Position numbers and translations under genes: made by a program
Shown: piece after piece, positions 13,448 through 22,058 of the stretch
How the letters are laid out: each line of letters opens with the position of its first letter
Numbering within the stretch: position 1 is the stretch's first letter
The notes under the pieces: generated by a model
Databases searched by the model: none
Told to the model about the DNA's origin: nothing
The model's input: the letters and a program-made list of their open reading frames with translations, nothing else
Source of the DNA: a virus
DNA length: 23,310 bases
Direction: 5' to 3' (one strand)
Virus record (IMG/VR): IMGVR_UViG_3300020601_000079
Coordinates: 1-23,310 of that record

Positions 13448-15463
13448 ATGGCGGGTTCAGCAGGCGGCATACAAGCAGCAGCTCAAAAAAGGGCGCAGCA
13501 AGGCGTTAATCCTACGTTGGTTCAGGCTAATCAACCTCAGCAGTTTACGCAGTTTGCAGGCGCAGGTGATCCCATTGTGGATGGCAACGTGGCGCAGACG
13601 ATAGCTAATACTGTAGGCAATGCTGCACGTCAAACAGCGGCGGGAATGAGTTTTCAGCCACTAAATGTTCAAGCTGCCCAGATTGGCTCGCAAGGCTATA
13701 ACGCAGCTCAGGCAGCAGCTCAGCAAGCGGGATCTCAGGGTTACACAGCAGGCGGTTATACAGCGGCAGATGCGGCAGCTCAACAGGCTTCTGCTCAGGG
13801 CTACGATGCTACAGCAGCATCTGCTCAAGGCTATACTGCTCAACAAGCAGCAGCAGAAAGAGCGGCGGCAGAAAGAGCAGCGGCTCAAGGCTACAGTGCT
13901 GAAAGGGCGGCAGCAGAAAGAGCTACAGCTCAGGGATATGAAGCTCAGAAAGCAGCAGCAGAGAGAGCATCTGCTGAAGGCTATGGCGCAGAGCGTATTG
14001 CAGGTGTTGGTCCTGTTACTGCAGATCGAGTTACCGCAGGTCAGCTAGCAGGCACCAGTTTAGACCCTTACTTTAACCCTTACGAATCTCAGGTAGTACA
14101 GCAGTCGCTATCAGACCTCGAGCGTCAGAGGTTGATGCAGCAGAATGTCACTGGGGCGCAAGCTCAGGCAGCGGGCGCATTCGGTGGTTCACGTCAAGGC
14201 ATTGCAGAGGCAGAGACTAATCGAGCATTTGCAGAGCAGGCAGCTCGCACAGCGGCAGGACTACGTCAAGCAGGCTTCACACAGGCTCAGCAAGCAGCGC
14301 AGCAGGACATCGCTACACGCATGCAGGCAGGATTAGCTAATCAAGCTACAGGCTTACAGGCGGCTACTACAACAGCTACCCTTGGTCAGCAAGCGCAAAT
14401 GGCCAATCAGGCAGCAGCGAATCAGGCAGCTCAATTCGGTGCTCAAGCTAGAAACGTGGCGGGCTTGCAAAACGCGCAACTGGGTACTCAAACTAATCTT
14501 GCTAATATGGCAGCGGCTAACCAAGCTGCTCAATTCGGCGCACAGGCTCAAAATGTAGCAGCATTACAGAATGCCCAATTAGGTACACAGGCTAACTTAG
14601 CGAATCAAGCAGCGGCTAACCAGGCTGCTCAGTTTGGATCGCAAGCACAGAATGTTGCTGCACTGCAAAACGCTCAGTTAGGCACTCAAGCAAACTTACA
14701 GAACGCTCAGCTAGGAACTCAAACTAGCCTTGCTAATGTTGCAGCTCAGAATCAAGCGGCACAGTTTGGTGCTCAGGCTCAGAACGTCGCAGCTTTACAA
14801 AACGCAGCAGCTCAGAACCAAGCAGCCCAATTCGGTGCTCAAGCGCAAAATGTTGCGGGTCTCCAGAATGCTCAGCTCGGAACTCAAGCTGCACTCCAGA
14901 ACGCAGCACAGCAGAATGCAGCGGCTCAGTTTGGTGCTCAAGCAGGTAATGTAGCAGCTCAGTTCGGCGCACAGGCGGGCAACGTAGCAGCACTACAGAA
15001 TGCTCAGCTAGGCACACAGACAAATATAGCCAACATGGGCGCACTGAACCAAGCAGGACAGTTCGGAGCAGCGGCAGCTAATCAGGCTGCTCAGGCTAAC
15101 CAAGCAGCAATGATGCAGGCCCAGACAGCTAACCAAAGCGCAGGACTCTCTGCTAATCAGCAGCGTCTAGGGGCAGCAGGTCAGCTAGCTAACATCGGCA
15201 ACCTCGGTTTCGGCATGGTTCGTGACGTACAGTCTGATATAGCTCAGGCAGGTCTACAGCAGCAAGCAGCACAGCAGGCTCTGATAGACGCAGCACGAGG
15301 ACAGTACGCAGGATACACTGGCGCACCAACTCAGGCTCTACAGACTCAGCTAGGCGCGTTCGGTGGCTCTCAGACAGGCGCTCAGACGCAGACCTCTAGC
15401 AAGCAGCCAGGACTGTTCGACTACTTACAGCTCGGCGCGTCAGTATTCCGACCCGGAGGCTAA
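13448..15463 (+). CDS. Ala/Gln-rich repeat protein with 11-residue repeats, putative internal virion protein
   Basis: A 671-residue protein. The open frame reaches back to 13370, but AGGAG at 13436-13440 points to ATG 13448. Layout: residues 1-80 low-complexity N-terminus; 81-185 repeats built on (S/A)QGY...AAAERA whose lengths are multiples of five; about 190-300 a more ordinary helical region (SLDPYFNPYESQVV, AFGGSRQGIAEAETNRAF); 301-564 a run of 24 consecutive 11-residue units; 565-671 a helical end with GNLGFGMVRDVQSDI and FDYLQLGASVF. Almost no charged residues occur in the 11-mer region. It would form a very long helix or helical rod. A role inside the capsid or during DNA ejection is inferred from its neighbours. 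Confidence 0.68.
   Translation: MAGSAGGIQAAAQKRAQQGVNPTLVQANQPQQFTQFAGAGDPIVDGNVAQTIANTVGNAARQTAAGMSFQPLNVQAAQIGSQGYNAAQAAAQQAGSQGYTAGGYTAADAAAQQASAQGYDATAASAQGYTAQQAAAERAAAERAAAQGYSAERAAAERATAQGYEAQKAAAERASAEGYGAERIAGVGPVTADRVTAGQLAGTSLDPYFNPYESQVVQQSLSDLERQRLMQQNVTGAQAQAAGAFGGSRQGIAEAETNRAFAEQAARTAAGLRQAGFTQAQQAAQQDIATRMQAGLANQATGLQAATTTATLGQQAQMANQAAANQAAQFGAQARNVAGLQNAQLGTQTNLANMAAANQAAQFGAQAQNVAALQNAQLGTQANLANQAAANQAAQFGSQAQNVAALQNAQLGTQANLQNAQLGTQTSLANVAAQNQAAQFGAQAQNVAALQNAAAQNQAAQFGAQAQNVAGLQNAQLGTQAALQNAAQQNAAAQFGAQAGNVAAQFGAQAGNVAALQNAQLGTQTNIANMGALNQAGQFGAAAANQAAQANQAAMMQAQTANQSAGLSANQQRLGAAGQLANIGNLGFGMVRDVQSDIAQAGLQQQAAQQALIDAARGQYAGYTGAPTQALQTQLGAFGGSQTGAQTQTSSKQPGLFDYLQLGASVFRPGG
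13688..14002 (+). repeat. Tandem QGY/AAAERA repeats with 15-nt length steps
   Basis: From residue 81 the protein is divided by (S/A)(Q/E)GY motifs. The spacings between successive motifs are 15, 20, 10, 20, 15 and 15 residues, all multiples of five. The filler is mostly AAAERA, AAAQQA and similar, so the region probably grew and shrank in five-codon steps. Confidence 0.7.
14348..15139 (+). repeat. 24 consecutive 11-residue (33-nt) repeats
   Basis: Residues 301-564 can be cut without a gap into 24 units of 11. They are of three recurring kinds: AANQAAQFGAQ, AQNVAALQNAQ and LGTQANLANQA. They usually follow in that order to make a 33-residue superunit, but single units are skipped or doubled without breaking the register. 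Nucleotide copies differ at many silent positions. Confidence 0.85.
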
Positions 15464-15472
15464 GGAGTTCTC

Positions 15473-15781
15473 ATGAACTATCAAGACTACGTCAAAGCTC
15501 AGCAGATGCAGATGCAAGTACCTCAGTATCAGACCGCTCAGATGATGCCAATGCAGCCTATGGAATCAATGGTCACTATGCAGCCTATGACGGCTGAGGA
15601 GCAGGAGTACAAGCGTCAGCAGATGGCTATGTCTGGCCTAGACCCTGACAGCATGGGTGACCGCATGCGCTACGCCGGGCAGAACGTGATGGCTATACCT
15701 GCCCGCATCATGGAAGCACCGAGTACAATAGGCAAGAAAGCCAAGAAGCAGGCAAAGGGTCTGCTAGATCTATTTAAGTAG
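15473..15781 (+). CDS. Met/Gln-rich small hypothetical protein
   Basis: A 102-residue protein. AAGGAG lies just before the ATG, in the nine-base gap after the repeat protein. The first 55 residues are extremely rich in Met and Gln (QQMQMQVPQYQTAQMMPMQ). The second half has a mixed segment (MSGLDPDSMGDRMRYAGQN), then a helix and a lysine-rich end (IGKKAKKQAKGLLDLFK). No known family is recognised. The basic amphipathic C-terminal end could touch DNA or membrane (inference). It lies between two putative internal virion proteins and is likely co-translated with them. Confidence 0.6.
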   Translation: MNYQDYVKAQQMQMQVPQYQTAQMMPMQPMESMVTMQPMTAEEQEYKRQQMAMSGLDPDSMGDRMRYAGQNVMAIPARIMEAPSTIGKKAKKQAKGLLDLFK

Positions 15782-15791
15782 AGAGAGAATT

Positions 15792-17126
15792 ATGGCCGGT
15801 TTATTAGACGATTACAGGCTTCAGCCGAATCTACCCGCAGCAATGGGTCAGACGCCTATGCCAGATATGTCGGCGCTCAATCAGGCAGATAATCTAGGTA
15901 GGCTTAATCAGATGGCTAATCAGCCTACACCTCCCCAACCACCTCAGACTCTCGGTAGCCGAGCTATGGGGATTCTTGGCGCTATTGGTGGCGGGATTAA
16001 GCGAAGCGTTCAAGATCCTAACTTTGCTGATCGTTTAGTGATCGGTTTAGGCGGTATGTCCATGAACCCTAACCAGGTCCTCATGCAGCAGGCAGCAGCT
16101 AACATCGAGCAGCGTCGCGCTATGGATCTTCTTGGCAAGCAAGCTAATCAAACAGCGGAATGGCTCAAGACTCAGCCAGGTGGTGCTCCATATGCTCAGC
16201 TACTAATAGACAACCCAACCCTTAAAGCAACTGACGTTATTGCTATGTATAACGCAGACAAGTCTAAAGAGAAATTTGAGACTATTACCGGTGATGTCCT
16301 TAACCAGAGATTTAACGTCACTGGTTATGATCCTCAAGCTCTTTACAAGGTCAGCTCTAACGGCGAGATAATTGCTATTCAAGGAGCAGAAAAAGAACCA
16401 GAGCAAATCAGAGCGTATAACACTGCTGTAGCTCAGGGATTATTTGATGGCTCTTTTGAGGAGTTTAAAAGATTAGGTTCTGCTGAGCAGTTACCGCCGA
16501 CTTCTTTTAGGGAATATGAGCTAGCCCAAGAAGATCCTGCTTATGGAGAATACTTATCAGAAAGGCAAAGGCAGCAGGCTGAGATAGCAGCAGGAGCAAG
16601 GCCAGTGTCTGATTCTCAAATGCTGTCTGCCGGATTCTATAGAAGGGCGCTTGATTCACAAAGACTTCTGACTAGCCCAATTGAAATTAATGGAGAGATG
16701 GTTCCATTAGAGTTTGCAGGCACTCAATTGAGCGCATTAGCAGAATCTCTTCCACTAGGAGGAGCTGAAAGATTCTTGATGTCTGATGAATATTTGCAGT
16801 TCCAACAAGCAAAAACTAACTTTGTTACTGCTGTTCTGCGTAAAGAATCTGGCGCTGCAATTAGCGCGGAAGAATTTACAAACGAAGATAAAAAATACTT
16901 CCCTCAGCCAGGTGATAACGAAAAGCTGATTGAGCAAAAAAGAAAAGCAAGAGAGCTTGCAATACAGAACTTGAAGAATGAATCAGGTCGAGCTATTGAG
17001 CCTCAGAGATTAGTTCCTATGGGTAATACTTTAGTTTTATCCGATGGCAAGGTTGTTCAATTTGATAGCCCAGAGAATGCAGCAGCAGCAGCCAAAGACA
17101 TTAACGCTAGAATGGGATTCAGATAA
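15792..17126 (+). CDS. Putative internal virion protein
   Basis: A 444-residue protein with GAGAGA-type site before the ATG. The N-terminal 60 residues are Pro/Gln-rich. LGSRAMGILGAIGGGIKRS (about 53-71) is a glycine-rich, weakly hydrophobic helix; the next section ends in a long amphipathic helix. The C-terminal part has FVTAVLRKESGAAIS followed by FTNEDKKYFPQPGDN and a Lys/Glu helix (about residues 340-395). That block recurs in large virion proteins of many podoviruses. The ATG of the next gene shares one base with this stop (TAATG at 17124-17128). A role in the capsid interior or DNA ejection is likely but not shown. Confidence 0.66.
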   Translation: MAGLLDDYRLQPNLPAAMGQTPMPDMSALNQADNLGRLNQMANQPTPPQPPQTLGSRAMGILGAIGGGIKRSVQDPNFADRLVIGLGGMSMNPNQVLMQQAAANIEQRRAMDLLGKQANQTAEWLKTQPGGAPYAQLLIDNPTLKATDVIAMYNADKSKEKFETITGDVLNQRFNVTGYDPQALYKVSSNGEIIAIQGAEKEPEQIRAYNTAVAQGLFDGSFEEFKRLGSAEQLPPTSFREYELAQEDPAYGEYLSERQRQQAEIAAGARPVSDSQMLSAGFYRRALDSQRLLTSPIEINGEMVPLEFAGTQLSALAESLPLGGAERFLMSDEYLQFQQAKTNFVTAVLRKESGAAISAEEFTNEDKKYFPQPGDNEKLIEQKRKARELAIQNLKNESGRAIEPQRLVPMGNTLVLSDGKVVQFDSPENAAAAAKDINARMGFR

Positions 17127-18733
17127 TGGAAGAAGATGAAATCATCGCTAAATACGGCGGCGTTGTTGTAGGAACTCCAGAAAGCCAAACTCAGCCTATT
17201 GCGCCTGCTGCTAATAGTGGCTCTACTCCCTCATTAGGCTATGGGTCAATGCTAGGTCAGGCTGTTTACAACGCTCCTAGGTCTGTGTACGGGTTAGGTA
17301 AAGATCTTGTCACTGCGGTTATGAATCCAATAGATACCGCTCAAGGTGTATTAGATCTAGGGGCAGGTGTATTGAGCTATGTTTTGCCAGACAGCATGGT
17401 TGAGGCTCTTAATAATTTTGAAGCCAAGTATTGGGGTAATACAGAAAACGCAGAGAGAGCCAAACGCACTGCTGATGCTGTAGGTAAGCATTTCGTTGCG
17501 AAATATGGCGGTTTAGAAAACGTAAAAAGGGCATTTGCCGAAGATCCCGCCGCAATAGCCGCAGACCTATCAATGGTAATGGGTCTTGCTAGTAAACTAC
17601 CTGTTATAAGTAAAACAGCAGCAGGTGCTAAATTAGCTGAAACAGCTACTGTTATTGAGCCTTTGACAGCTACAGTTAAAGCCGTTCCTAAATTAGCAGA
17701 AAAAGCAGGTGATATAACAACTTCGGTCTTAGGAGTTACAACTGGAACTGGACAAGAGCCTATACGTCGAGCCTATCAAGCCGGTCGTGAGGGTGGCGCT
17801 AAAGCTGAGCAGTTTGTAGATGCTCTTACAGGTCAAGGTAATTACGATCAGATATTAGAGGCTGCAAAGGAAAACTTAAGCCTTCTAAGACAGCAAAGAT
17901 CCCAACAGTATCAACAAGGAATGAGCAAGATTGAAACAGATCAAACTCAACTTTCTTTTGATGATATTGATGCAGCTATAGAGTCTGCCGCTGATCGTGC
18001 TCGCTTTAAAGGCGCTCCGGTTGATAGCACTCTGAACAATGCTTTATTCGAAATAGAGAAAATTGTAAATCAGTGGAAAGCATTAGATCCTGAGTTCCAC
18101 ACTCCTATGGGTATGGATGCTCTTAAGCAGAAGATATTCAATGAGATTGTTGGTAAGCTTCCTTACGATCAAGCAGCAAACGCAAGGGCTGCTACAAATC
18201 AAATAGTACAAGCTATCAGGGGCACAATCTCAAGACAAGCTCCAACATACGCAAAAGTAATGAAGGGGTACGAAGATAGCAGCAACGTCATTCAGGAGAT
18301 AGAAAGGTCTCTATCTTTAGGTGACAAGGCTTCTGCTGATACGGCAATGAGAAAACTGCAATCTTTGATGCGTGATGATGTACAGACTAATTATGGCCAA
18401 AGACAAAAGCTCGCAGATGAATTAGAGGCAGCAGGCGGTCCTGAATTTAGGTCTGGGCTAGCAGGTCAATCATTATCTCCCATTGCTCCTAGAGGATTAC
18501 AAAGGGGTACGTCTGGACTATTAAGCTATGGAGCTTATGGTGCTGCGGGCGTTCCTGCCGCAGCTATAACCGCGCTCGCTTCTTCTCCAAGAGCTGTTGG
18601 AGGAGCTGCTTATAATTTGGGAGTAGGTGTTAGAAAGATGGAGCCAATGACCAGAGAGGCGGCTATGTTGGCGGCTAAGGGCGATCCCATACTAGCTAAC
18701 TTGCTATATCAATCTCAACAGATAAATCAGTAG
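17126..18733 (+). CDS. Putative internal/ejected virion protein
   Basis: A 535-residue protein coupled to the previous gene by a TAATG overlap. Residues about 47-95 (APRSVYGLGKDLVTAVMNP and TAQGVLDLGAGVLSYVLP) are amphipathic. They are followed by FVAKYGGLENVKRAFAEDP (about 123-141), an arrangement familiar from podovirus internal virion proteins. Residues 225-450 are mostly long charged helices. The C-terminal 80 residues include a Gly/Ala-rich hydrophobic stretch (SYGAYGAAGVPAAAITALA) that could insert into a membrane. No lysozyme or transglycosylase motif is visible. It lies just before the portal, where ejection proteins are often encoded. Function inferred. Confidence 0.65.
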   Translation: MEEDEIIAKYGGVVVGTPESQTQPIAPAANSGSTPSLGYGSMLGQAVYNAPRSVYGLGKDLVTAVMNPIDTAQGVLDLGAGVLSYVLPDSMVEALNNFEAKYWGNTENAERAKRTADAVGKHFVAKYGGLENVKRAFAEDPAAIAADLSMVMGLASKLPVISKTAAGAKLAETATVIEPLTATVKAVPKLAEKAGDITTSVLGVTTGTGQEPIRRAYQAGREGGAKAEQFVDALTGQGNYDQILEAAKENLSLLRQQRSQQYQQGMSKIETDQTQLSFDDIDAAIESAADRARFKGAPVDSTLNNALFEIEKIVNQWKALDPEFHTPMGMDALKQKIFNEIVGKLPYDQAANARAATNQIVQAIRGTISRQAPTYAKVMKGYEDSSNVIQEIERSLSLGDKASADTAMRKLQSLMRDDVQTNYGQRQKLADELEAAGGPEFRSGLAGQSLSPIAPRGLQRGTSGLLSYGAYGAAGVPAAAITALASSPRAVGGAAYNLGVGVRKMEPMTREAAMLAAKGDPILANLLYQSQQINQ

Positions 18734-18743
18734 CAGAGACACT

Positions 18744-20804
18744 ATGAAGCCAAAGCAACTCACAGACGACGAAATTGAAAGCATCGTAGCAACTGCTATT
18801 ACTGATGCGGTGGACTTTGTTGAGTCAGAGATAGCACCTGACCGCATCAAGGCGCAACGCTACTTCGACGGCGAGACTGACCTTGGTTTTGAGGATGGTC
18901 GATCAAAGGTTGTGGCTACCAAGGTGCGCGACTCTATTCGTGGCATCAAGCCTAGCCTCATGCGTATATTCCTATCTACTGAGCGCCCGGTAGAGTTTGT
19001 GCCTCGTGGCCCAGAGGACGTTGCAAGCGCAGAGCAGGCTACCTCTTACATGCACTGGAAGTTCGGTGAGATCAACGGCTACAAGGTTCTCTCTGACGTA
19101 TTCCACGACGCCCTAGTAAAGAAGAACGGCATAGCCAAGATCTACTGGGAAGAGTACCAAACAGGCAAGACCTACACGTTTACTAATCTCAGCGACGAAG
19201 AGTTTGCTCTGATTGTGAACGAGGACGACATTGAGGTCATCGAGCACTCAGAGGTTATTGAGGTCGAGATGGATCAGATGGGCATGCAGGTACAGACCCG
19301 CAAGCACGACATCAAGATCATCAAGACAAAGGACGACGGCAAGCTTTGCGTAGAGTCTGTGCCTCCAGAGGAATTCTTTGTAGACCGCAACGCTCGCAGC
19401 ATTGACGACGCCTATATAGTGGCTCACCGTACAGAGATGCGCGTGGCAGATGTTGTAGCAATGGGTTATGACTTTGATGAGATCTCAGAGCTATCTGGTA
19501 TCTCAGAGACTGACAGCCTGGTAGACGAGGAAGACTTCGCTCGACGTGGCTACAGCCGGGATCGTGCAGAGGAAGACTACAACGATCCGTCAATGAAAGT
19601 AGTCCTTATTACTGAGGCCTACATGCGCGTTGATGTGGACGGCACAGGCGTACCTCTCCTGCACAAGTTCACAATGGGCGGCAACGGATACAAGCTTCTG
19701 GATCTCATGCCATGCGACGAGATCCCATTCGCTGTGTTCGAGTGTGACCCAGAGCCTCACGCATTCTACGGCCGATCAGTGGCCGATCTGATCATGAACG
19801 ACCAGGACGCATCTACGTCAATGCTTCGTGGCATGCTAGACAACGTGGCTCTGACTAACAACCCACGTCAGCAAGTGATCGAAGACCTAGCTAATATGGA
19901 CGACGTTCTCAACAACGAGATCGGCGCTATTGTCCGGGTTAAGCAGATGGGCGCGATACAGGACCTCTCTGTGCCATTCATTGCAGGCAGCACCCTGCCC
20001 GCTATGCAGTATATGGACGACCAGACAGAGCAGAAAACAGGCGTATCTAGGGCATCACTAGGCCTAGACCCAGACGCTCTCCAGAACGCCACAGCGACGG
20101 CTGTAGCCAATACTATGCAGGCAGGTGCCGGGCAGGTAGAGGTTATTGCGCGTAACTTCGCAGAGGGCGGCATGCGTCGTATGTTCAAGCTCATGCTAGA
20201 CCTGATGATTAAGAACACTACAGACGAAGAGATGATGCGTCTCAATGGCAAATTCATCCCTATAGACCCAAGGGTATGGAACTCTGCTATGGACGTGTCT
20301 ATCAACGTCGGTCTGGGCACTGGTAAGGACGAGACTAAGATTGCAGCACTTAATCAGGCTCTACAGTATCAGATTCAGGTGTACCAGAATTACGGACCGC
20401 AGAACGGTCTAGTAACTATGACGCAGATCCGTAACTCACTAGGTGATATTCTGGCGATGTCAGGCGTTCGTAATACAGACCGCTACTTCGCACCTATGGA
20501 CCCGCAGACAGAGGCAGCTCTACAGGCAATGGCTGAAGAGGCTCAAAGAGCTTCAGCACAAGAGCAGGTAGATCCTAACCAAGCCTATCTACAGGCAGAG
20601 CAAATGAAGGTTCAGGCTAAGTCTGAAACAGATGCAGCTAAGATGCAGATGGATATGGCTAAGGCTGCTGCTAAGGATGACCTCGAGCGTGATAAGATGG
20701 ATCAAGACCTCATGCTCAAAACTGCCGAGATCTACGGCAAGTATGAGACAAGTGTAGAGACAGAGAAACTTAGGGCACTCCAACGTGCTCCAAGAGGTGT
20801 ATAA
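18744..20804 (+). CDS. Portal protein (P22-like)
   Basis: A 686-residue protein, the dodecameric ring through which DNA enters and leaves the capsid. Typical parts are a charged helical N-terminus, KVRDSIRGIKPSLMRIFLS (about 60-78) with RPVEFVP just after it, VPPEEFFVDRNARSIDDAY (about 206-224), YGRSVADLIMNDQDASTSML (about 339-358) and VSRASLGLDPDALQN. The C-terminal 90 residues form a long Gln/Ala/Lys-rich helix like the barrel of P22-type portals. The length is near the family's usual 650-730. Its stop is directly followed by the TTG start of the next gene, and the portal end carries the AAGAGGTG ribosome site for it. Confidence 0.93.
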   Translation: MKPKQLTDDEIESIVATAITDAVDFVESEIAPDRIKAQRYFDGETDLGFEDGRSKVVATKVRDSIRGIKPSLMRIFLSTERPVEFVPRGPEDVASAEQATSYMHWKFGEINGYKVLSDVFHDALVKKNGIAKIYWEEYQTGKTYTFTNLSDEEFALIVNEDDIEVIEHSEVIEVEMDQMGMQVQTRKHDIKIIKTKDDGKLCVESVPPEEFFVDRNARSIDDAYIVAHRTEMRVADVVAMGYDFDEISELSGISETDSLVDEEDFARRGYSRDRAEEDYNDPSMKVVLITEAYMRVDVDGTGVPLLHKFTMGGNGYKLLDLMPCDEIPFAVFECDPEPHAFYGRSVADLIMNDQDASTSMLRGMLDNVALTNNPRQQVIEDLANMDDVLNNEIGAIVRVKQMGAIQDLSVPFIAGSTLPAMQYMDDQTEQKTGVSRASLGLDPDALQNATATAVANTMQAGAGQVEVIARNFAEGGMRRMFKLMLDLMIKNTTDEEMMRLNGKFIPIDPRVWNSAMDVSINVGLGTGKDETKIAALNQALQYQIQVYQNYGPQNGLVTMTQIRNSLGDILAMSGVRNTDRYFAPMDPQTEAALQAMAEEAQRASAQEQVDPNQAYLQAEQMKVQAKSETDAAKMQMDMAKAAAKDDLERDKMDQDLMLKTAEIYGKYETSVETEKLRALQRAPRGV

Positions 20805-21035
20805 TTGGATATTAAACAACGAGCTGCTCGCGCCCGCGCTTTACTAGCGGATGACAACTTCAAGACCGTCATGGACGAATTGAAGCAAGAGCAGATCAAC
20901 GTCTTTCTGAACTCTGGGTCTTCGGACTCTGAGTCTAGGGAAGAAGCGCACTCCATAGTGAGTGCATTAGGTAAGATCGAAGCCAGACTCCAATCCGCTA
21001 TAACGGACGAGAAAGTCTTCGAAAAACGTAAGTAA
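20805..21035 (+). CDS. Small helical protein between portal and scaffold
   Basis: A 76-residue protein with a TTG start immediately after the portal stop. AAGAGGTG (20792-20799) precedes the TTG by five bases, and no ATG lies in frame nearby, so the TTG is well supported. The content is helical: RAARARALLADDNFKTVMDE, then an acidic-serine middle, then IVSALGKIEARLQSAI. Small proteins with this sort of sequence are commonly encoded between portal and scaffold in podoviruses, without known function. It is likely to be co-made with the portal and may help head assembly (inference). Confidence 0.7.
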   Translation: MDIKQRAARARALLADDNFKTVMDELKQEQINVFLNSGSSDSESREEAHSIVSALGKIEARLQSAITDEKVFEKRK

Positions 21036-21052
21036 CAAAAGGAATCAGGACC

Positions 21053-22039
21053 GTGGATACGACTGATATGGACGGCAGCATAGACTCCGTCGCAGACAGC
21101 CTAATTATGGGCAATGAAGGTGAAGAAAATCCAACAGACGAGGATCTGCTAGACCAACCCGAAGAGGAGTCTAACGAAGCAGGGCCAGAGGATGATGGAG
21201 AGGATCTTGATGATACGACTGATGAAGGGGATAACCCAGACGAGTCAGATGATCAAGATGAGGATGAAGCAGAAGAGGCTGAGGACGCCGGTCAACAGGA
21301 ACTTTACACCGTCAAAGTAGATGGCGAGGAACGTGAAGTAACCCTAGATGACCTCAAGCGATCCTTCAGTGGCCAAGCTTACATCCAGAAAGGGATGCAG
21401 GAAGCAGCCGAGGCTAAGAAAGAAGCCGAGGGTGTCTATCAGGCTCTCTTGAATGAGCGACAGCAACTGTCAAGCCTACTGTATCAAGCCCAAAGCGGGC
21501 AGATAGCGCAGCCACCAATACCGCCGTCAAGGGAACTGTTTAACAACGACCCTATCGGATATATGGAAGCAAAGCTATCTTATGATGAGGCTCTACAGAC
21601 CTACCAGAATCAGCAGTATCAGATTCAGCAGGTCACAGAGCAGCAGAATCAGCAGATGCAGATAGCACAGCAGCAGTATCTCCAAGGTGAGATGCAGCGG
21701 CTAGCGCAAGCGATACCAGAGTTTAGTGACGCCAAGACGGCATCTAAGCTCAAGGAAGACTTAGTGCAGTTTGGTAGCAAGCTCGGTTATTCCGAGGCAG
21801 AGCTATCAGAGGTTATGGACCACAGGGCTATCCTGGTTCTGCAAAAGGCCATGAAGTACGACCAACTCGTTGAGGGTAAGTCGAAGGCAACGCAGAAAGC
21901 CAGTAACGCTAGACCAGTGGTTAAGCCAGGCACAAAGAAAACCGGTAGAACAGGCGCAGCCAAGCAACGGCAGAACGCTCAAGCTCGGATGAAAAAGACC
22001 GGCAGCATCGATGATGTCGCCAAATTTTTATTAAGCTAA
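21053..22039 (+). CDS. Capsid scaffolding protein
   Basis: A 328-residue protein with a GTG start; AAAGGAA lies about eight bases upstream, while the ATG at 21068 lacks a good site. The first 85 residues are very acidic. A short fold follows: LYTVKVDGEEREVTLDDLK (about 84-102), GQAYIQKG, then a long Gln-rich coiled coil (about 115-225). The C-terminus is basic (KPGTKKTGRTGAAKQRQNA) with a final helix SIDDVAKFLLS. An acidic front, a helical core and a basic tail that binds the capsid protein are the marks of podovirus scaffolds. The position between portal and capsid genes agrees. It acts transiently inside the procapsid. Confidence 0.87.
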   Translation: MDTTDMDGSIDSVADSLIMGNEGEENPTDEDLLDQPEEESNEAGPEDDGEDLDDTTDEGDNPDESDDQDEDEAEEAEDAGQQELYTVKVDGEEREVTLDDLKRSFSGQAYIQKGMQEAAEAKKEAEGVYQALLNERQQLSSLLYQAQSGQIAQPPIPPSRELFNNDPIGYMEAKLSYDEALQTYQNQQYQIQQVTEQQNQQMQIAQQQYLQGEMQRLAQAIPEFSDAKTASKLKEDLVQFGSKLGYSEAELSEVMDHRAILVLQKAMKYDQLVEGKSKATQKASNARPVVKPGTKKTGRTGAAKQRQNAQARMKKTGSIDDVAKFLLS

Positions 22040-22058
22040 CTACTTTAGGTGAACTATT

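Noticed and set aside
14348-15139. Repeats as a recombination or replication origin array
   Set aside because: The copies differ at many silent positions and keep the reading frame, so selection is on the protein and not on the DNA.
19868-20320. Minus-strand ORF of 150 codons
   Set aside because: It lies wholly opposite the portal gene, which has clear family motifs here; no ribosome site or promoter was seen.
20800-20805. Perfect TATAAT on the plus strand at the portal stop
   Set aside because: No -35 at a suitable distance, and the sequence is explained by the portal stop codon and the following TTG start.
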